From Myrmaecium sp. VS I D KN 1 (lineage: Eukaryota; Ascomycota; Dothideomycetes; Valsariales; Valsariaceae), in the NCBI GenBank assembly GCA_019775845.1, contig JADQAV010000026.1, positions 496,001 through 560,000 on the forward strand: a stretch of DNA of 64,000 bases. The letters are read 5' to 3'. The notes beneath the pieces were generated by a model. It had not been told where the DNA came from, did no database searches, and worked only from the letters and a program-made list of their open reading frames with translations. Within the stretch, counting starts at the first letter, position 1; every line of letters starts with the position of its first letter. Below, one piece after another: positions 33,936 to 47,260 of this stretch. Made by a program: the position numbers and the translations under genes.

Positions 33936-36900
33936 GGTGAGTGTTTGAATTGGGTGCAGCAGTAGTTGGAGGTGCAAATAGATTGTATGAGAGAAACGGT
34001 ACAAACGACATGGCGGCGGGACCCAGTATATATAACATTGGCCGGCCGAAAATCTGGCTTGACAAGTCAGGCTATTCCTGTGAAAGGGGTTCTATTGACC
34101 TGGAGCCAGAATGATGGCATGGCGACCTCAAATCGGACGAGGCTCGGTCAAGTCTCGAGATGCGCGGTTATGAATCCGACCTTATAGGGCTGGCCAATCA
34201 GGACCGTGAAGGGGCGTGTATTGAAACTATCAAAATGTCTCACACCCGAGCCTTACCGCAACCGGAGACGGCCAACTCTCGGAATTAGAGGAAGATAGAC
34301 TCGGTGCGTTTATCTCGATAAGCGTTCGCTGCAGCGGCTCAGGTTTCGATGCATCAGACTGGCCCAGGAAAGGCATCGTGGCAACCAAGCTCTCGCGGTT
34401 GCCTCGCAGGAACAGTTTGCTTGTTCCTATCTTCCCCCGGATTTTGTCCCCCTGGCTCCTTGATGTAATCCGCTATGCAGACACGATGATTTGACCTTTA
34501 CACAACGGTAGTGAACTGCTGTTGATGCAGTTTCGTGTCTTCCACGGTTTTCCATCTCTTGGCTGACAGCACCCTCTCCGATCGACTCAGCGATACCCAG
34601 CTGGGCGAGAGTGTTTGGCCTCGTAACCCGATGTCCTTCGGGTCAAAGCGGCGCCAGGCGGTAGGGGCCCGTGGGAAAACAACGCAGAGGCCAATACCAA
34701 AATATTAAAAGGAACTGTGAAAGGAGCGCGGCTAGCCCCACTGTGGCTTCGGGCAGCAGCGAGTACAAGAGGCCTCCCTCCTGCCAGACGTTGGCGGCGC
34801 GGAGCCTCCTGAGATGGTGCCAAGAAGCTGAAGGACACCCGTCGCCGCCGTAGCCCAGCTGATCTCCGAGCCGCGAGCGGCCCCCTTCCCGTTGCTCCGC
34901 GCCATCGTCCCGGTTTCGTTCGAGGGCCGGGGAACAATCGGAACGCGGTGCCTGTTCGCGATCATGAGCACAATGATAAATGCTTTGCCCCTGCTGCACT
35001 GCATCGTCCATATAACTCTGTCGCGCTGGACGATTCTCCGACGAAAGTCGAGCACTCCTCTTTCACGAGCGATCTTCTGTCAGATGAACAATGTGGCTTT
35101 TCCTGGCTGACCGACAAGCAGACCATCACGGCACACCCTCTGCAAATCTTCTCCGAATTCTGAACACCCTCCTCGCTCACAATCCTTCAAAGCCCAGAGC
35201 TTCGAATTTTAACCGAGCAGCCCCGGTATAGCGCGTTCGAGTGCATTCGAGACATGACGACCGCGAAACGATAAACGACCGGAGACGCAACCCCGCCCGT
35301 CCGTACATTTACCAGCGCCGATAACAGCTTCCTTTCAACCGTGGTGTTGCCGAACATTGACCCTGTTGCCTCAAAACGTATTTCTCGACGTTCGGAGCTC
35401 AAGGCATTCGCAAGCCGGGTATTTCCAGTGCGGAGAAACCAATGCAATTGACGGTGCATATATATTCCAGTCCTACTGCTCTTCTTGGTCAATTCCTCTA
35501 GAGGAACAGTAAGAGCTGGCATCGTAACCACCAGATTGAATCTCGGTAAATTCGAAGGTTTTACAGCTTCAGCCGACTGGGGCATCTCCAGCCGACCCAA
35601 TCAAGATCCGTGGGGTACTCCAGAATGCTTGATTCCGAAGCCACTCGTGAACGCCTACGGCGTCTCACTGCCAAGAGCTTCGAACGTTAATTGGTCAAGT
35701 CGCCTAGAAAATGTCCTTCTCAATAGACAGTTCAGCGTTACCCTTGCGGAGCAGGATAGATAGAACTCGAGTCTCCAAGCATGATTCTCTACTATCAGAG
35801 GTCACCAGGAAGACGGGTATCAAATCTGCCGCTTGTGCTGTAAGCCCGCCTATAGCGTATTGACAATTGGTTCGTCTATCTATTGAAGTAGGCTGGACCT
35901 ATAACGATTGAATAGATGCATCACGCGTGTATGTGTCCAGCCTAAGGGGCCGTTTTAGTTCATGTTTTGCCTGTCATCATTCGCGTATGTAAGCTTCCCG
36001 GATGCTTCCTGGCATTTGTGGGCAAGTTCTCCATAAGGTACTCCGGAGTAATGGTATGAGAGGTCTCGAATTTCACTACTCGCATCCCATGGATTGACGT
36101 GCGAAAACGCTCTCACCGCTGCGATGGTGAGAGGTTGCGCTTCGCACGATGCCTCCGAAGCCCATGCTGCAGGACTCCACCGCGGGCTCTTATGCAATTC
36201 GAGGTTGGCATGATCGCATAACTAGTTCGCCATGCAGGCTCCACATATCTGCGCGCCAGCGGTGTGGGTAGTGGATGATGGGAACGCGAAGAGCACATGG
36301 GTAGCCTGCAACGAGCGATCAAAAATGTATCAGCAGCATCGTGGAAGCCAGAATCGCCAACTTAACCCAAGATGCGCAATGCCCAATTCTAGTCGTGACA
36401 CGGCCTGACAGACAAGATTTGTCTTCGTGGCCGACCGATTTCGGCGAAATCTAGAGACCATGTCACCATAACATGATGAGAAAAAAAAATATGGGGACGT
36501 TGCCCAGGTCGTTATGAGTTGTAGGAACAACCATCGGTGGTCAGCAACAGGCCGGTGCTTTCCTCTCTATGATAAGCTATGTACTGCAACGGTCCGGCCG
36601 CCCTCACGGACTGCTGTTGGTTTCTTAGTGGCAAGTTGACCGCCGCAGTAGTGAATGTCCTTTCGGTTGCTTGATCCGTAACTTCTAACGGCGAGCACGC
36701 TCGCTCGCTCGGATGGGGGAGAGATGGCGGCGGAGACTGCCCCCATATCAGGTTGTCTCGACGTCCAAGCGTGCGTGAAAACATTGACCTTCGGTGTTGA
36801 GTTCTGGGAGATGAGGATGAACCAGACCGTGCTCACCAACGCTGATCAACACGAGGAGTGAATTTCAGCAAGAGCGTGGCCATGCCGCTCCTTTGCGTTG

Positions 36901-39719
36901 TTTCTCTGAGCCACTCTGCCGGCGCGTCAACAGCACCGGTCCGCCCTGCGAGCACGCCGTGTTTGAGCCTTACGACGAATAGACGAGAGGGGCGGCATTA
37001 GTCGATTTCGGACAGCTATTGCCGAGTAACTAACGAGAGGTGCCCGCTAGCGGGAGGGTCGCGAGTCGCTTTCTACAATAGCGGACCTCGTGCCGTGAGT
37101 AACCGTGCAGAGCGAAGGTCCACCCACCGCCGACCGTCGTCGTTGGGAGCGATCGGGTTACGAAGATGCTACCCGATGCTGTTTCAAGAGACGACACTGT
37201 GATTCGAAAAAGTGAGACAGACGCGTCAGGTCAGGGGTTTCGTTACTCACCACTCCGCCATCCCCAAAAGTATTCCTCTCTTCGCTTGTCGTCGCCAGCG
37301 GGAAGCGATGCTCCGGTAGCGGACCGACTCGCGAAGAGTACCTACACACGTAGAGCAGATAGTGCACCTACTCGGCATAAGTTGAATTGTCGAAGAGCTC
37401 GAGGTCTTAGGTGTTCGAGCGCCCAAAAAGCTGCCGCTGCTACATTTCGCTGTTCACTTGATGGGGGCGGAGGCTTTTGGGCTCCGCGGGCTGGCATCCG
37501 CAGCGAGGTTGAGCGTTGATATCCTGCCCATGCCTGGTGCCTGCCGTTCTCGCTTCGGCCCGGCGAGGCTTACCATTTCGAGCGATCCACTCGGACTCCA
37601 TCTCACTCCCACCACTCAACTTCATATATTGGCTACAGTATACACCCTTCGCAATACATCATCGGTATTTATATCTTCAGAATCGGGGAAATAGAAGCTT
37701 GATCTGGTCTAGGAGTTATCGCAGCAAGGTCGCAGCTAGGTGGGGTATAATATACACACTGACGGTCGTCGCAGCCAGTCTATTATGGAGACTTAGATAG
37801 ACACTTCGGAACTGTATGTTCAAGCTTGAGAAACTAATTCAGCCAGTGAGAAGCTTGCCGTTATCATAAGACTAGAGTTATGTACTCCATACTACCTTTA
37901 TCTCGACCTCTTTTCGTGACATTGTGTACAGCTTCAACAACCACAGTTTTATCTCAGATTCCGGACTTTAATCAAGCAATCACCGCAAACACAGACTCGA
38001 GAAATGGTAACATCCTCCTCAGCAGCTCATCTCGCAGCTGCAGGCGATCCAGTTTGCTATCGGCAGACGGATTGGCAATCCTTAATAGGTTTAAAATCAC
38101 CGAAAAGACCCAGCGTGAGCTTTAAACCGCCACTTCGGGCCAAATTCAAGGAGGCTACGATATGGAAGGGAAGGAAGACGGAAAGAATATTGTCAGGGAT
38201 GCGAGGAAAAAAGTCTCCTGGGTTTATGACATTACATGCACGAGGAACCTGTACATCGGACCGTGCATGAGACAATCGACCTTCCAGTATGCGAAGCTAT
38301 ATATGTCCACGTACAGCGACCCGGTGCTCCCCCTAAGTTCAAGATCTGCTGCCAGTACATTTTCCGTTAACAAGGCTAGCATGTCGGACAATCTCTGTAT
38401 TTGAACTCGGGGATATGGGGACAAATTAATATCTCCGATTCTGAGAATGCTATACGGGGACTGGGCTAAGGTTACAGCTGGATTGAATATCAACAAGCCG
38501 CCATAATATAAAGCAAGATTACTTCTTCAGTCGATAAGAATCAGACGGTCCTTTACCTAATTTAGCTAGTATAGCTCAGATTCAGGTATAGGGTAATATG
38601 GTAAAGGAAGATACCGATATTTCAATATTCTTTTTTTTTCTTTTTATGAAAAAGGAAAAGGATATAATATATGAAAGGAGGTATAACCAGACCAGACATA
38701 TAGTAAACCAGTGATGGAGATAGTTTAAGAGACACTATATCTAGTAACGTAAGCTGCCTGGTGGTCGCTATATACCTGCGACTTTTAAGGACTTATTATG
38801 AAAAGCTGCGAAGTATGAGACGAATTGCTTCGAATCGTAGCTTGTTAAAATACTAAGTCTTATATACTTCTTCCTTGGGCCGGTTTCAGTTTTTTTTTTC
38901 TGAATGCCAATAGCTATTCCGTCCCCGGGGAAGAAAGCAAGGCTCCACGTCCCCAGACCCAGAACGTTGGAGAAAAGAAGTGCAGGTGAGTCGGAAGGAC
39001 TTAAGCAGCAAAGAAAAAGAGAGAGAGAAAAGGAACTGAAGAGATAGATATCGAACCGCACTGTAGACAGACGGAGGGCAGTAATAGGAAAAAAGCATGA
39101 GTTTTCTTTCAAAGATACTTCACTGTGAGAGGATGTCGCTGTACGAATGGAATAAAAGGCTTTTAAAGTTTCTCGTGAGCAACGTTTCTCTTTCTCTTTT
39201 TTCTTCTTCTTATAATGTTAAGATCGTTTTGTGAAGTGGGAACGGAAAGAAACGGAAGACCTGTTCCTTTTAGAGATAATCGACGGGGAAACGAAACACT
39301 AGGGATTTAACTCTTGATGAGAGGAGACGCTCGTTGTATATTACAAGTGAGATATAAAGGAAATGTGGACTGAACATCTGGTTCAACATCATGTGCTCCT
39401 CCCTCCTCTGCCAGTGTCCATTTGAGAAGGAGTATAAAAGAGCTCAGCCGAGGCGGGTTCACAGCAGCATGTTCATCATGCACCTCGAAAGGAACCCACC
39501 TTAAAGTGACCATCGGGGGAGCGGACTGTCATCTATCAATTCCGCCGAACACGGCGAAAGGAAGAACATTGGGGAGAGGAGGGCGGTCCTTTCGTGATGA
39601 GGAAAGCGATTTGAGCAAACCTGCAAATGGTGAATGTCAGAGGTCCCGATGATGATTTATCCCTTCGATGGATGTAATGGTATCAGTGGTAAACAGGGGC
39701 CTGCGGGACAAGAGTAGCT
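33936..39719. other. Gene-poor flank left of the AT-rich island
   Basis: 5.8 kb upstream of the MFS gene with no gene I can support. Base composition is ordinary until about 37.6 kb and becomes more AT-rich from 38.4 kb, but CA and TG remain frequent, so saturated RIP has not occurred here. Short open frames on both strands (for example minus 35187-35600 and 35955-36197) lack motifs. The second could be a decayed coding fragment, but I cannot assign it. The MFS promoter lies in the first kilobase. Confidence 0.4.
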
Positions 39720-41399
39720 AAGAGCCTTCTATACTAATAGCACTTTCCTATATAAATTATATAGGTCCTTACTATTATTAAAGCTTCTAATTAATCTACT
39801 TACCTTACTTATACCCCTAGTTATATCGAATATATTTTTAATATTAAGTTATAATTAACGTAGTTACAGGTATTTAATTATCGCAGTTTTAAGGCTTCGA
39901 TATATTAATATATTATAATATTATATTATAGTATTAAGTTATTAGTAAAAGATAATAAAGTAGGCTTTATAAAGTAGTTTCTTATAGAAAGAGTAGCTTT
40001 TTATCGTTATTTATAGCTTTAACTATAAATTCTAGTAGTATAGATATATATAGTAAAAGTAGTAAACTTATCGGCCTAAGTACTTCTTTTTATAAGGCCC
40101 TAGAAGGAATCTCTTAATTAGTAACGTAGTATTCTTTATAATTATATTAAACTACTATCGCTACTTCTTCTAAGCCTTATTACTACTAAGCTAGAAGTAA
40201 CTATATCCGTCTCGCTTATTATCTATAGACTCTTAGTATAAAGTCTATTAATATAGTACCTTCTAGTTAAATAGAGTACTTAATATAATAAGATTCTAAG
40301 CTAGCTATATATAGAAAGTATAGTAGTAAAGAAGGACGTAATTAAACTTACCGTAACTTACTAACTAAGCCCTATAAATAGTAAAGATATTAATTACTAC
40401 GGCGTTAAGTACTTAGAAGAAGAGAGGTATTTATATATATCTTATAATATACTACGTAGAGTAATAACTTCTTATTTAATTATATTTATTAACTACCCCT
40501 ATCTATCTATTATAGTTAGTAAATATCCGCGGTATTATTATTACTTTCCTATATATAGTACTCTATACTTTAGTAACTAATTATTATAGTTTAGTATTAT
40601 AGGGATTTAGTCTGCGGCGTTTAATAGTAATATTATTAGAAGGTATATAGAGAGTAATAAGAAATCTTATAAGCTAGTAGTCTTACTAGAGTTATAAAAC
40701 TTATAAAGCCTTAGGATATTAAGTTACTTAGGAGCCTTAAGTAAAGCGCTAGAGACGCGTAGGTAAGATATAAGTAAAGCTTAACTTATATAAGTATTTA
40801 AGAAGGTAGGGAAAAAGAAGTATTTTATTAGGATTAGTTTATATACTATAAGTAATACTACTTTATTAATACTTAACTATGCTAGTTATTACTCTTTTCT
40901 TAATAATTCTAATCCTCTAACTATATAATAAGAACTAGCCTAGTTATATTTTTAATATAAGCTATACGGTATAATATAAGTTTAGTACTCTCTAAGCTTA
41001 GAAGTAAATTTATACTCCCTAGCTTATAAAGGGAATTACTAGAAGTAAGGGCGGCTTATATCCTAGATAATATTAAGGAGTAGAATATAAAGATCCTAAA
41101 GCTCTAACTTTCTATTAAAAGAGATAAAGCTAAGTAATAAGAGTTATAAATACTTAAGAAATATATTTCGGAAGTTAATTAGAGAAAAAGAACTCTTCTA
41201 AAGTAACGTAAATAATAGTTAGATAATTAGATTACCTAGCTAGAGAGGGACCTTACTAGCCGTACCCTAGAGGTAAGATATACTCCTAATAATAATAAGT
41301 TATAGGCTAGGCGTAATTATAGGTTAGTAACTCCTATATTAATTAAGAGAGGTTTTATTAGCGAGGTATATATATCTTATAAACGTCCTAAGGTTAAAG

Positions 41400-44200
41400 A
41401 CCTTAAGCCCTACTATAAAAAGAACGTTAGAAAGTATACTAAGTAGGTCTAATTAATAAAGATATCCTTCTAAATTAGCTCTAAGATATACCTCTTAGAA
41501 GAGTTAAAAATCCTATAGATAATATAATTCCTTAAAAGTACCTTATAAGATATATAATACTTAAAGGTAGAGAGCTAGGAAGGCTATACTATTAGAGAAT
41601 ATATATTTATAAAGTTTATAAACTTCTTATTAGACCTTATAGAGGATCTAGTAAATAAGAAACTCTTAACCTTTTAATACTATATAGACGCCCGTTAGAA
41701 GGAGAACTAAATAGTATATAACTTTATAAATTAACTAGCTCTTCTAGAGCGTTAACTACTAGAAGTATATTTAAAGTAGTAGAAGTATATATACTTCTTT
41801 ATTAAGCTAACTCTGAAACTAAAGGAGGCCTTAATAAATTATTAAGCTTTACTTACTACTCGGGACGCCTTCGTCGCTCTAGCTTAATACTTAGAAGGGA
41901 ATATCTATAAGGAGAAGCTAAAGCTCCCTAAAAGCTTTAAAAGCGCTAAATTAGTAGTATTTACATAAGTAGTATATTAGTAACGTAACTAATACGCGAG
42001 CGTAATAAAGGCTAGAATAAGCTCTAAGATAAGTTTAAGCTACTACTTAAGTATACTTATTATAACTATAGGAAGAAGGGCTACTTATTATAAAAGTACT
42101 TTAAACTTAAGAAGTTACTTATAAGTAGAAGTAATAGAGCGGCTGTATTAAATATCGCGTATAAAAGAAAAGTTAAAGTATTTATAACGGCGCCTTATCG
42201 CGGACGTAATAAGTAGTAGAGGTAATAGTACTTATTAGCGTACGCGTAGAGATCTTATAAAGTTAATAATAAACTAAGGTAGGAGCCTTAATTAATAACG
42301 GTACTAAGGTTAATATAATTAGCTAGGAATATATATAAGCTAGAGCTAAAACTTATTATAATAAAGCTATCTAAGCTATTAGTAATTACTAGTAAAGAGG
42401 TTTATTATTATAAAGTATATAAGCTACGCCTGCGCCTTATAAATAATTTAGATATAGTACGCGAAATAACTAAGTTATTTTATAGGATTAATAGGGACTT
42501 ATAAATAGAACTCCTACTAGTTTTTAGTATATTAATTCTAAAATAAAAGCGTATTATTATTAATTTAAGTACGAGATAGTAGTATCTTAGCTTTCTATCC
42601 TTCTAAGTATCTAGCTTAAGAACTTTTATAAAGGCCTTAAAAAAGAATAAAAGGACGTACGTACTAGTATATTTAAGTATTATCCTAGGCTAGAAGAAGG
42701 TATAATTATAGCGTATTAATATTAGTACGAATATATTTAGTACGGGACGCGACGGCGCCCCGCTAGTAATTAAGATTTTATTAAATTATTTATAATACGC
42801 GGATATATTCTTAGAAAAAGAGGTAAATAAGCTACTACCTTATAAAGATACTAATTATGTAATTATCTTAGAAGAGGGGAAGGAGCTACCCTATAACTCG
42901 TTATATAGCCTCTTAAGAAGGGAGCTTACGAAGCTATAGTACTACCTTAGTAAGATATTTAAGAAAAACTAAATTAAAGAATCTACTAGTTTAGTTAGAG
43001 CTCCTATCCTATTTATACTAAAGAAAAATAGTACCTTAAGACTCTATATTAACTATAGAAGCCTTAATAAAGTTATTAAGAAGAACTACTACTTCTTACC
43101 CCTAATCTTAGAAACCCTAAATTACTTATATAAAGTAGTATATATCTTTACTAAGCTTAATCTATATAATGCGTACTATAGTATCTAGATTAAGGAAGGG
43201 GATAAGTAAAAAATAACCTTCTAAACTAAATATAAGTACTTTAAATATATAGTAGTACTATCCGGCCTAACTAATACGCTAGTAACTTTCTAAATATATA
43301 TTAATAAGGTCCTAATAGGCCTAATAGATATTACTTATATAGTATATCTAGATAATATCCTAATCTTCTTAGAAAAGGAAGAGGAGTATATAGATTATAT
43401 ATAATAAGTACTTAAGTATTTATATTAGTACTAGCTATTTACTAAGCTAAGTAAATATAAGTTTTTTATTAAAGAGGTTAAGTTTCTAAAGTTTATTATA
43501 AGTACTAAGGGCGTGGTAATAGATCTTCGCAAGGTAAATATAATTATAGTATAATAAAAGCCTACCTCTTATAAAGATTTATAAGTCTTTCTAGGGTTCG
43601 CTAATTTCTATCGCTAATTTATCTATTAATACTCCTATATAGTAGTACCTCTAACGGCTATACTTAAAAGTAGTAAGAATAAGACTAAATCTAGCCTATT
43701 TACCCTAACTAAGGATATATAAGACGTATTTAAGGAGCTAGTAATATACTTTATAACTATACTTATCCTTATCTATTTTAACCTAGAGAAGAAAATTAAG
43801 TTAGAAATAAACGCTCTTAAATTTTTAATTATAAGGATCCTTTCCTAATAGGACGCTAATAACTAGTAGTATTTAGTAGCTCACTAGTTAAGAAAGAGCT
43901 AAATAATATACTATTATAATATATATAAAGTACACCTCTTAATAACTAATAATTAAGGTAGACTATATAAGCTAAAAAGTATTATATTATAATATAAATA
44001 AGGGGAGCGCTACCTCTATCCTCTTAAAACTACTAGGTTTCTTATAGGCTAGTATTAAGCTAGATCTAGGAAGCCGCGTATAGCGTTAGGGATATAAGAA
44101 ATTTAAAATCCTTTTACTAAAATAGTTTAAATAGACTCTTACTAATAAGCCTATAATCTATATAGTCCTCTATATAGGAGTAATAGTAGATATATAAAGC
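41400..44200 (+). mobile_element. Fossil Ty3/Gypsy element A (gag-PR-RT-RNase H remains)
   Basis: Traces in order: a gag-like stretch ending in a CCHC zinc-knuckle trace near 42.04-42.11 kb, a protease-like trace near 42.28 kb, a reverse transcriptase trace at about 42.93-43.45 kb including the YxDD-type block, and the start of RNase H near 43.75-43.85 kb. The order gag, PR, RT, RH is that of Ty3/Gypsy elements. Heavily broken by RIP, with dozens of disruptions. No clear LTR ends could be assigned. Ends are approximate. Confidence 0.65.
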
Positions 44201-44249
44201 GGTATATATATCTTTAACGCTGACGTTATATACGAAGCGTTTTAAATAT

Positions 44250-47200
44250 ATAAGCTTTCTTTACGCGAATTATAAGGGAACTTCCTCCTAGCGCTAGAGA
44301 AATTTAGAGATATCTTTTTAAAGGAAGACGTAAGTAAACTCCCTAAATATAAGCCGGCTAACTACGCTATTAATATACTTCTAAGATAGGAACTACTATA
44401 TAAACCTCTTTATAACTTATCTTAAAGAGAGCTACGTACCTTATATAAGTACCTTAAAAAATACCTATAACGAGGTACTATCTACTACTTAAAAAGCCCG
44501 GCGGGAGTACTAATCCTATTTATACTAAAGAAGGACGGTATACTATAACTTTATATAAACTACTAAGAACTTAACTATATAATAGTAAAAAACCGTCTTA
44601 CCTTACTACTAATCTCCTAGATTCCTAACTAACTAATAGGAGCTAAGTACCTTAGTAAACTAGACCTAAAGGATATATATAACTATATTTATATTAAAGA
44701 AGGTAATAAGTAGAAGACGGCGTTCTATATATAATATAAGTATTTTAAATACTTAGTTATACTATTCGGGCTTACTAATACCCTAGTAACCTTCTAAGTA
44801 TATATAAATAAAGCGCTTAGCGGTTATACTAATACCTTCTATATAGTTTATTTAGATAATATCCTAGTCTTCTTATAAATAGAAGAAAATTATCTTAAGT
44901 ATATTAAACTAGTACTTATACGGCTGCGAGCGTATAACCTCTATATAAAGCTTAGTAAATATATCTTCTTTACTAAAAAATTAATTTCCTTAGATTATAG
45001 AAGTTAAGATAAATCCTAGTAGAGTATCTATAATCGCTAAATAGCTTATACTAACTATAATTAAAGAACTCTAAATATTCCTAGGATTTATAAACTTCTA
45101 TAGGCGGTTTTATATATAGGTACTTAGAAATTACCTCGTTACTAACGCAGCTATTATATAGAAATAGTAATAAGAGCTAGAATACTAAGCTAAATACCGG
45201 CTAAGTTTAGGAGGAAGCTTTTATCCGCTTATAAAATACGTTCCTAATATAACTAGTCCTCTAGTATTTTAACTTAAATAAGAAGATTAAGGTAGAAACT
45301 AACGCTTCTTAGTTTACTATTATAGAAATCCTCTCTTAGTTATTCCTAGACGGCGGATAATACTTAATTACTTACTACTCTCGGAAATTATAAGATATAA
45401 AACTAAACTATAGTACTTATAACTAGGAGCTACTTATAATAATTATATATTTTAAGTAGTAGAAATATTACCTAGACGGTAGTACTTATACTATTAAAAT
45501 TCTAATAGACTATAATAATCTTCGCGGATTTAACTATATTAAAGCTCTAAATAGAAGATAAGCCTAATATATAATAACTTTAGCGGGATATAACTTCTTT
45601 ATCTCTTATAAACTTAGAAATAAGAACCCGGCTAATAGCCTATTATAATAACCCGACTATTAAATAATAGATAAAGAGTATAGTAAATATATACTCCTAA
45701 TACTCCGCGTAATATTATAAATTAAGCTTATACTTAGTATTAACGCTATTATAGTAGTATAAAGTACCTTCTAAAGATAAGTACGTAAGGCCGCTAAATA
45801 TAAGAAACCTCTTTAAGAAGGAGTAGTTTTAAATCTTAGTAAACTAATCTACTAAAGCTAAGAATAATTTAGTATTTATAGTACCTAGAGTATAAGACGC
45901 GCGTATAATATATATAAAATACCTATAACTAATTTATAAGGTAAAATTATTATCCCGGATTTAGACTACTTAAGGCTAAAATCTTATAACTATACTATAA
46001 TAACCCGCTCGCTAGCTATTTTAAAGTAAAGAAAATAAAGAAGTTAATTATAAGGAAGTTTACTTAAGAAAAAATAAGTACTAAGATCGATAAATATACT
46101 CGTATATACTATATATACTAAATATATAAGATATATAAATATAAGCTCTATAGCGAGCTCGTATTACTTCTTATCCCTTATAGGCCCTAGTAGGAACTAT
46201 TTATAAATTTTATTACTAAACTACTACCTTCTAAACGCTCCGTATATATATATAATATAATTCTTATAGTAGTTAACTATTATACTAAGATAGCTCTTTA
46301 GCTCTTAATAACTACTATAACCTACGCGGTAAATTTAGTAGAGTAGCTTTTCTAAATAGTAGTATACTATTTTAGTATACTTAAGAGTATTATATTAAAC
46401 TATAGATTAGTTTTTATAAGTAAATACTAGTTAGAGCTCTACTAACTTAAGTATTAAACGCCGCTTAAGTATAGCCTTCTACCTATAGACTAATAGATAG
46501 ATAGAATAATAAAATTAAATACTTAAATAATACTTATAGATCTATTATAGAGAGTACTAAAATAGTTAGGAACTATAACTTCTACTTACTAAGTTTATAT
46601 ATAATAACGCTACCTACGATAGTACTAGTATAAGCTTATTTAAAGTACTTTATAGCTATAACTTAGAGCTATACCTAGGCCTAGAAGGGCTAAACTAAGG
46701 ATAAGTATCTATAATCTAAATATAACTATAAATAATTAAGGATCTTAAAGTAATACTAGAAAAGAGTATTAAGAAAGTAGTTACGTAGTAATAGTAGTAT
46801 TATAACTAAATATATACCTCTTATATATTCTAAGTAAGCGACTCCGTCCTACTAAATACCCGAAATCTAAACTTATAACTACTAAGTAGGAAACTTACCG
46901 TTAAATACCTTAACTTATATAGGATTAAGGAATTTATAAAGATATAAGCCTACTAGCTATATCTACTAGAGTAATACTATTACCTCTATAATATATTCTA
47001 TATCTTACTCCTAAAGCCTTACTATATAGTAATTAATAGATGTAGTACGCTTATACTTAAAGAGCTTATACTTTATAAAGGGGAAGAGGAGTAGGAGATT
47101 AAGGAAATCTATAAGTAATAGTAGTAAGGGGGTAAAACCTAGTTCCTTATTAAATAGAAGGGTTAGTTAGAAGAATATACCTCTTAAATAAAGGAAGAAG

Positions 47201-47260
47201 ATATAGTAAATATATAAGATATAATATATAATTTCTAGGCTAGTAAGGGCTGTAGTAGAA
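44250..47260 (+). mobile_element. Fossil Ty3/Gypsy chromovirus element B (RT-RH-IN-chromodomain remains)
   Basis: A second, different pol remnant in the same orientation: reverse transcriptase trace at about 44.3-44.9 kb with its own YxDD-type block, RNase H trace at about 45.2-45.65 kb, integrase traces at about 45.95-46.8 kb, and a chromodomain-like trace near 47.13-47.20 kb, which marks chromoviruses. Its gag and protease are not seen where expected, because element A lies there. That implies a nested or fused arrangement. Heavily broken, dozens of disruptions, old. Ends are approximate. Confidence 0.65.

Noticed and set aside
35955-36197. Minus-strand peptide that looks somewhat protein-like
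   Set aside because: Too short, no family recognised, no splice-consistent neighbours. At most a decayed fragment.
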